In this document: positions 41,521-48,975 of the stretch, in pieces | How positions within the stretch are numbered: the stretch's first letter is position 1 | How the letters are laid out: every line of letters starts with the position of its first letter | Assembly (NCBI RefSeq): GCF_003858635.1 | Contig: NZ_RQJO01000011.1 | Coordinates: 248,001 to 312,000, forward strand | From: Larkinella rosea | GTDB lineage: Bacteria > Bacteroidota > Bacteroidia > Cytophagales > Spirosomataceae | Direction of reading: 5' to 3' | Length of the DNA: 64,000 nucleotides | Translations under genes and position numbers: made by a program | Notes under the pieces: generated by a model | The model's input: the letters and a program-made list of their open reading frames with translations, nothing else | Told to the model about the DNA's origin: nothing | Database searches by the model: none

Positions 41521-43927
41521 TTTTTTTATTTTTTTCGTATTGATCGGATTCGCCAGCCTGGCCCAAAATACACTGGTGGGCGAAGTTCGTGAAAAAAACA
41601 GCGATGCGCCGATTGAAGGATGTAGTGTCTACCTGAAAGGTTCCCGGAACATTTTCACCACCGACAGCGCGGGGCGGTTTTCCATCCCGAATCTGAAATC
41701 CGGTACGCATCAGCTCCAGTTTTTCTCGTTAAATCACCGATCGTTCAAAACCGAAGTAACCGTCGACGCCGGAACAACCACGCTGGCTTTTACGCTGGAA
41801 AGCATCGAGAAAACACTCAACGAAGTAACCGTGACGGCCCAGCAGGGTAGTTTCGGCATGACCCGCCTGCGCGAAGTGGAAGGCACGGCCATTTTTGCGG
41901 CCAAAAAATCGGAGGTGATTTTGCCCGAAAATCTGGTGGCGAATCTGGCGACCAACAACGCCCGGCAGGTGTACTCCCGCGTGGCCGGGCTGAACATCTG
42001 GGAAAACGACGGGGGCGGTTTGCAGCTCAGCATCGGCGGGCGCGGCCTTGATCCGAACCGGACGTCGAATTTCAACGTCCGGCAAAACGGCTACGACATC
42101 AGCGCCGACGCCCTGGGCTATCCCGAAAGCTATTACACCCCGCCGACCGAAGCCCTGAAACGCATCAAAATTGTGCGCGGAGCGGCTTCGCTGCAATACG
42201 GAACGCAGTTTGGCGGGTTGCTCAATTTCGAGATGCGCCAGCCCGTTACGGATCGTACGTTTGAAGTAACGTCGCGGCAAACCGTGGGTTCGTTCGGTTT
42301 TTTCAATTCGTTCAACAGCGTGAGTGGCACGGCTAAAAAGCTGAGTTATTACGCCTTTTTCCAGTATAAAAAAGCCGACGGCTGGCGGCCTAATTCGCAT
42401 TTCGACAGCAAAACCGCCTATGCCGATATTCATTACCAACTGACTGACGACGCCAAAATCGGCTTGGAAGTGACGCACATGGATTACCTGGCCCAGCAGC
42501 CGGGCGGTTTGAGCGATGAGCTGTTTGCGGCCAATCCGCGGCAGTCGAACCGCGAGCGGAACTGGTTCAAGGTGGACTGGAATCTGTTCAATGCGCATTA
42601 CGACTGGAAGGTGAACCACCGCTCGGACTTCAACCTGATTGCGTTCGGCGTAGTGGCTTCGCGGTATTCGCTGGGTTTCCGACCCAACCGGGTGGCAACG
42701 GTCGACAACGAAACCTTCGAGCGGGATCTGATTGCCGGTGATTTCCGGAACTACGGTTTTGAAGCGCGGTTTCTGAACCGTTATAAACTGGGAAAAAAAG
42801 ACGGGGTTTTTCTGGTCGGAACGCGGTATTACCACGGGTTTAACCACAGTCGGCAGGGCGTGGGTCCAACCGGCAAAGGCCCGGATTTCACGTTCGTCGA
42901 ACCCGACCAGCTGACGTCATCGGATTACCGGTTTCCGAACCGAAATGTATCATTGTTTGCCGAAAACGTCTTTTTTCTGAGTTCAAAATGGTCGGTGACG
43001 CCCGGTTTACGCTACGAACACATCCGCACCACCGCCGACGGTTATTACGGAAACATCGTCCGCGATCTGGCCGGAAACATCATCACCATTACCCAGACGC
43101 CGGAGAAACGGGTGAACCCGCGCGGTTTTCTGATTGCCGGAATTGGCGTGAGTTACAAACCCTCGGCGCAGTTTGAAGCCTACGGAAATATCTCCCAGAA
43201 CTACCGCTCGATTACGTTCAGCGACATGCGGATTGCGAATCCGTCGGCGGTAATCGATCCGAATTTGCAGGACGAACGCGGTTTTTCGGCAGATGCGGGC
43301 GTTCGGGGTGAGAAAAACGGCGTGCTGAACTACGACCTGAACCTGTTTGCGCTCAACTACGGAAACCGCATTGGCGAAGTGCAGTTTTACGACGAAAACG
43401 ACCGCGTTCTGCGCAAGCGCACCAACATTGGGCGGGCGTTGATTGTCGGGCTGGAATCCTACGGTGAAGTGGAATTGTTGCGGTTGCTGCCCGGCAAACC
43501 GGACCGCTGGGGCTGGTCGGTTTTCGGAAATCTCGCGCTGATTCGTTCGAGCTACGTGAAAAGCCAGATTCCGGGCGTGCAGGGTAACGAAGTCGAATTT
43601 GTTCCGGCAGTTAATTTGAAGTCGGGAATGCGCTGGGGCTATCGCAACCTGAAAGCGTCGTTCCAGTTTACGTATTTATCCGACCAGTATTCCGACGCCA
43701 CGAACGCCGTTGATGGCGGTTTTTCGGCGGTTGTCGGACGGATTCCCTCGTACCACATCATGGATTTTTCGCTGTCGTGGACCTACCGCTGGCTGAAACT
43801 GGAAGGCAGCATCAACAACCTGACGAACGAGTTTTACTACACGCGCCGGGCCACGGGTTATCCCGGCCCCGGCATCCTGCCCTCCGATGGTCGGGCGTTC
43901 TTCCTGACGGTGGGCGTGAAGTGGTAA
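41501..43927 (+). CDS. TonB-dependent outer-membrane receptor with carboxypeptidase-like N-domain
   Basis: An 808-residue receptor. Signal peptide ~1-21 (MKLKVYSFFIFFVLIGFASLAQ), a CarboxypepD_reg-like domain ~25-105 (LVGEVREKNSDAPIEGCSVYLKG), then the plug (~115-250) with SRVAGLNIWENDGGGLQLSIGGRG and a barrel to the end, closing on the aromatic strand FFLTVGVKW. The plug and barrel resemble the FecA-type iron-chelate receptors (SNFNVRQNGYDISADALGYPESYYTPP, and RIKIVRGAASLQYGTQFGG). No SusD partner follows, so it is a metal or small-ligand importer, not a glycan importer. It is last in the operon with imelysin and HTTM genes; a 17-bp inverted repeat follows. Confidence 0.93.
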   Translation: MKLKVYSFFIFFVLIGFASLAQNTLVGEVREKNSDAPIEGCSVYLKGSRNIFTTDSAGRFSIPNLKSGTHQLQFFSLNHRSFKTEVTVDAGTTTLAFTLESIEKTLNEVTVTAQQGSFGMTRLREVEGTAIFAAKKSEVILPENLVANLATNNARQVYSRVAGLNIWENDGGGLQLSIGGRGLDPNRTSNFNVRQNGYDISADALGYPESYYTPPTEALKRIKIVRGAASLQYGTQFGGLLNFEMRQPVTDRTFEVTSRQTVGSFGFFNSFNSVSGTAKKLSYYAFFQYKKADGWRPNSHFDSKTAYADIHYQLTDDAKIGLEVTHMDYLAQQPGGLSDELFAANPRQSNRERNWFKVDWNLFNAHYDWKVNHRSDFNLIAFGVVASRYSLGFRPNRVATVDNETFERDLIAGDFRNYGFEARFLNRYKLGKKDGVFLVGTRYYHGFNHSRQGVGPTGKGPDFTFVEPDQLTSSDYRFPNRNVSLFAENVFFLSSKWSVTPGLRYEHIRTTADGYYGNIVRDLAGNIITITQTPEKRVNPRGFLIAGIGVSYKPSAQFEAYGNISQNYRSITFSDMRIANPSAVIDPNLQDERGFSADAGVRGEKNGVLNYDLNLFALNYGNRIGEVQFYDENDRVLRKRTNIGRALIVGLESYGEVELLRLLPGKPDRWGWSVFGNLALIRSSYVKSQIPGVQGNEVEFVPAVNLKSGMRWGYRNLKASFQFTYLSDQYSDATNAVDGGFSAVVGRIPSYHIMDFSLSWTYRWLKLEGSINNLTNEFYYTRRATGYPGPGILPSDGRAFFLTVGVKW

Positions 43928-43953
43928 CGCGTTTCCTGGTTAAAATTGTTTAT

Positions 43954-44013
43954 AGTTTACGGTTTATAGCTTTGAGTTAATTTGTTGATATAAAGGGCTA
44001 TAAACCGTAAACT
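43954..44013. terminator. Bidirectional hairpin between TonB receptor and GH125 genes
   Basis: AGTTTACGGTTTATAGC (43954-43970) and GCTATAAACCGTAAACT (43997-44013) are perfect 17-bp arms with a 26-base AT-rich loop, placed between two convergent genes (stops at 43927 and 44026). It probably ends both transcripts. Confidence 0.85.
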
Positions 44014-44025
44014 CCCAACTGCTTA

Positions 44026-45456
44026 TTACAACACCTTGCTCAGCAACTGAGGTCGTTCGTTTACCACTTTCAGAATCAATTCGCCAAACAGCGTATTCGC
44101 CCAGGCGAACCACTTGCGGGTAAATTTTTTCGGATCATCTTTATCGAATGATTCGTGCATGAAACCGGTCCCGGCATGTGTTTTTTTCAACTGCCGGAGC
44201 TGCGTCAGAATCTCCTGTTCGTTGGTCGAGGTGAGCGCGCGCATGGTCAGGCTCATCGTCCAGATGTTGTCCACCAGCGTATGCGGGCTACCGATGCCTT
44301 CGGCGGCTTTTCCCTTGAAATAATACGGATTGTCGGCGCTGAGCGAAAACCGGCGGGTGTTCTGGTAAACCGGATCCGTGGCCGAAACTGCGCCCAGATA
44401 CGGCAAGGAAAGCAGGTTGGGCACGTTGGCGTCGTCCTGCAACAGGTGGTTGCCAAAACCGTCGACTTCCAGCGCGTACAGTTTGCCGTATTTCGGATGC
44501 GTATAAATGGCGTACTGCTTCAGGGCGGTTTCTACTTCGTCGGCCAGGGCGCGGCATTCTTTCGCAAAAACCGCATCGGGCCGGATTTTGTCGGTCATCG
44601 TGGCGAGTTGCCGGAGTGAGGCAACCGCAAACCAGTTGGAAGGCACCAGAAATGGAAAAACCGTGGCGTCGTCCGAGGGGCGGAAAATGCTGTGAATCAA
44701 TCCAACCGGTTTGGTTGGATTGCCGTAGCCGTTACCCGGAACGGTGTCGGTCGACCAGGAGGTTTCGCGGCCAAACTTGTACGGCCCGCGACCGGTTTTG
44801 CGCTGTTGCTCGCGGCAGGTTTTTACGATCAGCCGCATGGCATCCGCCCAATCGGCATCGAACGGGCTGGTGTCTTTGGTGGTTTGCCAGTAGTGATACG
44901 CCAGCCGAATGGGGTAACACAGCGAGTCGAGTTCCCATTTCCGTTCGTGTAAACCCGGTTTCATCGCCGTGATGTCCTTCTTCCATTCGCCCTCTTTTTT
45001 GGGATCGGAATAAAACGCGTTTGCGTACGGATCGAGCCGGATGCACCGCGTCTGGCGACGAATCACACCTGCGACCAGCTTCCGCAGTGGCTCATCTTCT
45101 TTCGTGAACGGCACGTATGGCCAGACCTGGGCGGTGCTGTCGCGGAGCCACATGGCGTCGATGTCACCCGTGATGACAAAGGTGTCGGATTTGCCGCCTG
45201 CTTCGCTAAACTGAACGGTGGTGTCGAGCGTATTCGGAAAACAGTTTTCAAAAAGCCAGGCCAGTTCGGGATCGCGCACGGTTTTTTTTACCCGTTCGAT
45301 GGCTTTTTCGACGGCAGCGCTTTTGAAATTCCGTTTCCCCGCAACCTCGCGCACCACCGGAAAATCAGCCGCTTGAGTGGCAAAAACCGTTTGTGTACCT
45401 ACTGCTAATCCGGCGCTGACGGCCGCTGTTTGTTGTATAAAATGACGACGATTCAT
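44026..45456 (-). CDS. GH125 family exo-alpha-1,6-mannosidase
   Basis: A 476-residue exported enzyme. The N-terminus MNRRHFIQQTAAVSAGLAVG has a twin-arginine-like signal. Family signatures are FENCFPNTLDTTVQF, then FVITGDIDAMWLRDSTAQVWPYV, then WELDSLCYPIRLAYHYW, and GLIHSIFRPSDDATVFPFLVPSNWFA. These are well-known GH125 segments; the family removes terminal alpha-1,6-linked mannose with inversion. The likely acid and base Asp/Glu lie in the segments named and in the region LVDNIWTMSLTMRAL. There is no GH92 or GH76 gene or SusC/D pair beside it, so the mannan or N-glycan pathway is not complete here. The gene is divergent from the PadR gene. Confidence 0.93.
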   Translation of the reverse strand: MNRRHFIQQTAAVSAGLAVGTQTVFATQAADFPVVREVAGKRNFKSAAVEKAIERVKKTVRDPELAWLFENCFPNTLDTTVQFSEAGGKSDTFVITGDIDAMWLRDSTAQVWPYVPFTKEDEPLRKLVAGVIRRQTRCIRLDPYANAFYSDPKKEGEWKKDITAMKPGLHERKWELDSLCYPIRLAYHYWQTTKDTSPFDADWADAMRLIVKTCREQQRKTGRGPYKFGRETSWSTDTVPGNGYGNPTKPVGLIHSIFRPSDDATVFPFLVPSNWFAVASLRQLATMTDKIRPDAVFAKECRALADEVETALKQYAIYTHPKYGKLYALEVDGFGNHLLQDDANVPNLLSLPYLGAVSATDPVYQNTRRFSLSADNPYYFKGKAAEGIGSPHTLVDNIWTMSLTMRALTSTNEQEILTQLRQLKKTHAGTGFMHESFDKDDPKKFTRKWFAWANTLFGELILKVVNERPQLLSKVL

Positions 45457-45761
45457 ACGTAATTGAGGTTTGATGGGAACACGGATTGGACGGATTCACA
45501 CGGATAAAATCAGTTGTAATTCGTTGCATCCTCCAATCCGCGTTCCTATCCCAAAAGTAGGAATAAATACACCGTTTCGGAAGTTGGCGTCACTGTCCAG
45601 ATGCGTACAAAAAATGTCCGTTTTTGGACAGATGTTCTCCCGGATTGTTGAGAAACCGCCTTCAATAGCTCAGAATGGCAGGTTTTTTCATTTGGCAACA
45701 GATTTGATATACGGAAATAGAAGAAATGATTCAGCCCCAATAACCAAACGGATCTTCATTC
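45457..45761. other. Intergenic region between divergent GH125 and PadR genes
   Basis: About 305 bp with no convincing ORF. It holds a 15-bp inverted repeat with one mismatch (GGAACACGGATTGGA at 45476-45490; TCCAATCCGCGTTCC at 45532-45546) and, nearer the PadR gene, the palindrome at 45615-45630. Promoters for both genes should be here, but I cannot place them with confidence. Confidence 0.6.
45615..45630. promoter_or_regulatory. TGTCC-N6-GGACA palindrome, candidate PadR operator
   Basis: TGTCCGTTTTTGGACA is a perfect 5-bp-arm palindrome (arms 45615-45619 and 45626-45630). With the flanking A it reads ATGT...ACA, close to the ATGT/ACAT half-sites of PadR-family operators. It lies ~130 bp upstream of the PadR ATG. 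Another TGTCC occurs at ~45595. Confidence 0.4.
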
Positions 45762-46097
45762 ATGCGACGCAGTGATTTAGGTGAATTTGAAGAAGTTGTT
45801 CTACTGACGGTGGCCGTGATGGTGCCGAAGGCCTATTCGGTCATCATTGCGGAGGAGCTCGAGCGGGAAACCGGTCAGCCCGTGAGTACGGGAGCGGTTC
45901 ACGCGGCCCTGCAACGGCTGGAGCAAAAAGGCTACGTCACCTCCGTACTGGGCGAAGCCACCGCCGAGCGGGGGGGGCGCCGAAAGCGGCTGTTCACCGT
46001 CACCGCCCTGGGTGGCCGGGTCCTGACCGACGTTCGTTCCGTCCGAAACCGACTCTGGGAACGGATCGTCCCGCCGACAATGCTGGAGTGGAGCTAG
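45762..46097 (+). CDS. PadR-family transcriptional regulator
   Basis: A 111-residue protein. The winged helix occupies ~5-85: LGEFEEVVLLTVAVMVPKAYSVIIAEELER, then STGAVHAALQRLEQKGYVTS (recognition helix), then RGGRRKRLFTVTALGGRVL (wing). The C-terminal helix is short, as in the small PadR subgroup. Such regulators are typically found directly before FtsX permeases with the same N-terminal prefix, as here (110-bp gap), so it most likely represses the permease array and perhaps itself. The signal it responds to is unknown. Confidence 0.93.
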   Translation: MRRSDLGEFEEVVLLTVAVMVPKAYSVIIAEELERETGQPVSTGAVHAALQRLEQKGYVTSVLGEATAERGGRRKRLFTVTALGGRVLTDVRSVRNRLWERIVPPTMLEWS

Positions 46098-46103
46098 GTT
46101 TCC

Positions 46104-46123
46104 AATGAACAATTGACAATGAA
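46104..46123. repeat. aatgaacaattgacaatgaa word after PadR
   Basis: This 20-base word follows the padR stop by 6 bp. Near-identical words follow the stops of the first and fourth permease genes (48889-48908, 57048-57067). Here no matching right arm is evident before the permease start. Confidence 0.7.
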
Positions 46124-46207
46124 CAATGAAAATAGGCAATCGGCTACTAATCAGTTGGTAGAGGACTTCGGAGACTTGAATTTGTATGTCCGTGTGCATT
46201 ATCCATT

Positions 46208-48886
46208 ATGAAAAAACCGCCCCACATCCCCGACCGCATCCTCGCTTGGCTGGTGGCTCCGCACCTGCGCGAGGAGGTGCTGGGCGATTTGCATGAACGC
46301 TATCACCTGCAGGTGCAGCGGCTGGGCGAAGCCAAGGCCCGGCAGCGATACTGGCGCGACGCAAGAACGTACGTGCGCCCGTCGGTGATGAAACGAAAAC
46401 CAGCGGACTATTCAACTACTTTTTTCCTGAACCCTGAGATGCTACACAATTATGTAAAAATCGCTTTTCGGAACCTGGTCAAGAATACCGGTTTTTCCGT
46501 CATCAATATCGTTGGGCTGGCCCTGGGCATGATCTGCTGCCTGTTCATTTTTCTGTGGGTGCAGGACGAAAAAAGCGTCGATAATTTTCACGCCAAGGGC
46601 GACAACCTCTACACCGTTTACCAAACCATTTCGGCCAACGGAAAGGTGGACGGAAACTACAGTACTCCGCTGCGGGTGACACCCAGCCAGCGGACCGGTT
46701 TTATGCTGGAAGACGTAAAAAACGCCGTGCCGGAAGTGAAACACCAGGCGTTTTATGCCACCGGCTACGAACTCCCCTGGGGGCATCCCGAGACGTTTCA
46801 GCGGGGCGATACGAAATTCAAGCTGGAAGGCTCGCGGGCGAGCAGCGATTTCTTCAAAATCTTCAGCTATCCGCTGCTGGCGGGAAACGCCGAAACGGCC
46901 CTGAGTGACATCAACGGAGTGGCGATTTCCCGGAAAATGGCGGAGCGGTTTTTCGGGACACCCCAAAAAGCGATGGGAAAAAGTCTGCGGTACGAAAACC
47001 GGCTGGATTTTCGGGTGTCGGCGGTTTTTGAAAATCTGCCGGTGGAAAGCTCCCTGAAATTTGATTTTCTGCTCAACTGGGAAGCGCAAAAGACCAAGCT
47101 GGAATGGTCGTCCAACGAATTTCGCCTGTTTGTTGAACTGGCCGAAAACGCGAACGTACCGACGGTAGAGAACAAAATCAACCGGTTTCTTCAACCGCGA
47201 CTGGCTAAAAATAAGGGTGTTACCACGCAAATCGGGCTGCAACGGTTCCGGGATCAATACCTGCACAGCACGTTTGTGAACGGAAAACCGGAAGGTGGCC
47301 GCATCGAATACGTGCGGATTTTCAGCGGGGTGGCTCTTTTTATCCTGATCATTGCCTGCATCAATTTCATGAATCTGGCCACGGCCCGCTCCGTCAAACG
47401 CGCGAAGGAAGTGGGCGTTCGGAAGGTGCTGGGTTCGACGCGGAGCCATCTCATCGGCCAGTTTTTCGGGGAAGCGGTTTTGCTCGCTTTTCTGGCCATG
47501 CTGCTGACCCTGATTCTGGTCGTGCTGCTGGTGCCGACGTTCAATCAATTTACGGGTAAACAGATTCCGCTGCCCTTTGCGCAAGGGTCGTTCTGGCTGT
47601 CGCTGCTGGGCCTGACGGTTTTGACGGGCCTGCTGGCGGGCAGCTATCCGGCGCTCTTTCTGTCGTCGCTGCAACCGGTCCGGATTCTGAAAGGTGTCCT
47701 CCGTTTCACGCGCGGTTCTGTCTGGTTTCGACAGGGGCTGACGGTTTTTCAGTTCGGGCTGGCCATGATTCTGCTGGTGGCAACGCTCGTCGTTTCCCGG
47801 CAAACCAACTACGTTCAGCAGGCTCATCTGGGCTATGACCGCGAAAACCTCCTGTACATTCGTGTTGAAGGCAGTCTGGCGAATCAGCGCGGCTATTCAC
47901 TTTTCAAAGAACTGGCGTCCAAAATGCCGGGGATCGCGATGGTTGACCGAAGCAGCGAAGCCCCGCACACGATGGGATTTGTGGTAGATGACAACGATGG
48001 CGCTGCGGAAACTGCAACCGGTTCGGATGCCATCAATTGGGAAGGCAAGGAAAAGAATGCGTCCGTTGGCTTTAAGCCCACCTCGGTCGGGTTTGATTTT
48101 GTCAGACTCATGAACCTGAAGCTGGCCGAAGGGCGTGATTTCTCCAGAACCAACGCCACTGATTCATCGGATGCTTTTATGGTCAACGAAGAAGCCGTGC
48201 GGCAGATGGGCCTGAAAAATCCGATCGGCAAATGGGTATCGGCCTGGCAAAAGAAGGGGCATATCATTGGTATTCTGAAAGATTACCACACGCATTCGCT
48301 GCATGAGCCCATCAAACCGCTGATTGTGGACGTGAAAGAATACGAATATTTCGGTGTGGTGCTGGTTCGGACCGAAGCCGGAAAAACCAAAGAAGCGCTG
48401 GCGAGTCTGCGCAAGGTTTACGGTGAAATTAACCCCAATTATCCGTTTGATTATCAATTTATTGATCAGGAATACGAACGACTCTACCGCAGTGAGCAGG
48501 TCATGGCGAAGCTCTCCAATGTGTTTGCGGTTGTGGCCATTCTGATTTCCTGTCTCGGGTTGCTGGGCCTGGTCATGTTTTCGACCGAACAGCGGACCAA
48601 GGAAATCGGCATCCGGAAAGTGTTGGGGGCTTCGGTCGGCCAGATTGTGACGCTGTTTTCCCGCGATTTTCTCCGGCTGATTCTGATCGCCATTCTGATT
48701 GCGTCGCCCATTGCCTGGTACGCGATGAACCAGTGGTTGCAGGGGTTTGCCTATAAAGTGACCGTTGCCTGGTGGATTTTCGCGCTTTCCGGTGCGGGCG
48801 CTTTGGCGATTACTCTGCTGACAATCAGCTTCCAAAGCATCAAAGCCGCGCTGGTAAATCCGGTGAAGTCGCTACGCTCCGAATGA
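46208..48886 (+). CDS. Prefix-bearing FtsX/MacB-type permease, copy 1 of 5
   Basis: 892 residues. The N-terminal prefix (1-77) has PPHIPDRILAWLVAPHLREE, then VLGDLHERYHL and ARQRYWRDARTYVRP. An internal Met78 then starts a standard permease (MLHNYVKIAFRNLVKN). TM1 (~95-120) is followed by a MacB-type periplasmic domain, an FtsX domain (FMNLATARSVKRAKEVGVRKVLGSTRSHL, three helices, ending near the QPVRILKG segment), a second half with its own periplasmic domain and a final FtsX domain (STEQRTKEIGIRKVLGASV) ending NPVKSLRSE: eight TM helices in all. Such permeases normally need a MacB-type ATPase to drive export or mechanical signalling; none is encoded nearby. Shares WYAMNQWLQGF near its end with copy 5. 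Confidence 0.94.
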   Translation: MKKPPHIPDRILAWLVAPHLREEVLGDLHERYHLQVQRLGEAKARQRYWRDARTYVRPSVMKRKPADYSTTFFLNPEMLHNYVKIAFRNLVKNTGFSVINIVGLALGMICCLFIFLWVQDEKSVDNFHAKGDNLYTVYQTISANGKVDGNYSTPLRVTPSQRTGFMLEDVKNAVPEVKHQAFYATGYELPWGHPETFQRGDTKFKLEGSRASSDFFKIFSYPLLAGNAETALSDINGVAISRKMAERFFGTPQKAMGKSLRYENRLDFRVSAVFENLPVESSLKFDFLLNWEAQKTKLEWSSNEFRLFVELAENANVPTVENKINRFLQPRLAKNKGVTTQIGLQRFRDQYLHSTFVNGKPEGGRIEYVRIFSGVALFILIIACINFMNLATARSVKRAKEVGVRKVLGSTRSHLIGQFFGEAVLLAFLAMLLTLILVVLLVPTFNQFTGKQIPLPFAQGSFWLSLLGLTVLTGLLAGSYPALFLSSLQPVRILKGVLRFTRGSVWFRQGLTVFQFGLAMILLVATLVVSRQTNYVQQAHLGYDRENLLYIRVEGSLANQRGYSLFKELASKMPGIAMVDRSSEAPHTMGFVVDDNDGAAETATGSDAINWEGKEKNASVGFKPTSVGFDFVRLMNLKLAEGRDFSRTNATDSSDAFMVNEEAVRQMGLKNPIGKWVSAWQKKGHIIGILKDYHTHSLHEPIKPLIVDVKEYEYFGVVLVRTEAGKTKEALASLRKVYGEINPNYPFDYQFIDQEYERLYRSEQVMAKLSNVFAVVAILISCLGLLGLVMFSTEQRTKEIGIRKVLGASVGQIVTLFSRDFLRLILIAILIASPIAWYAMNQWLQGFAYKVTVAWWIFALSGAGALAITLLTISFQSIKAALVNPVKSLRSE

Positions 48887-48888
48887 AC

Positions 48889-48975
48889 AATGAACAAGTA
48901 ACAATGAAAAAGCTTAGCGGTTTCTGGCGTTTGAATTCGACAATTGGATTACCTGTTCATGGTTAATTATTCATT
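48889..48975. repeat. Spacer bracketed by imperfect 20-bp inverted repeat (copies 1-2)
   Basis: Left arm 48889-48908 (AATGAACAAGTAACAATGAA) starts 3 bases after the copy 1 stop; right arm 48956-48975 is its reverse complement with three mismatches and ends at the base before the copy 2 ATG. Confidence 0.75.

Noticed and set aside
41729-42847. 372-codon minus-strand ORF inside the TonB receptor gene
   Set aside because: The plus strand encodes a conserved plug and barrel here; the antisense product resembles no family.
46442-47827. 461-codon minus-strand ORF inside permease copy 1
   Set aside because: It is antisense to a clear FtsX permease and its translation is rich in R, Q, H and P with no recognisable domain; a by-product of the codon use on the plus strand.
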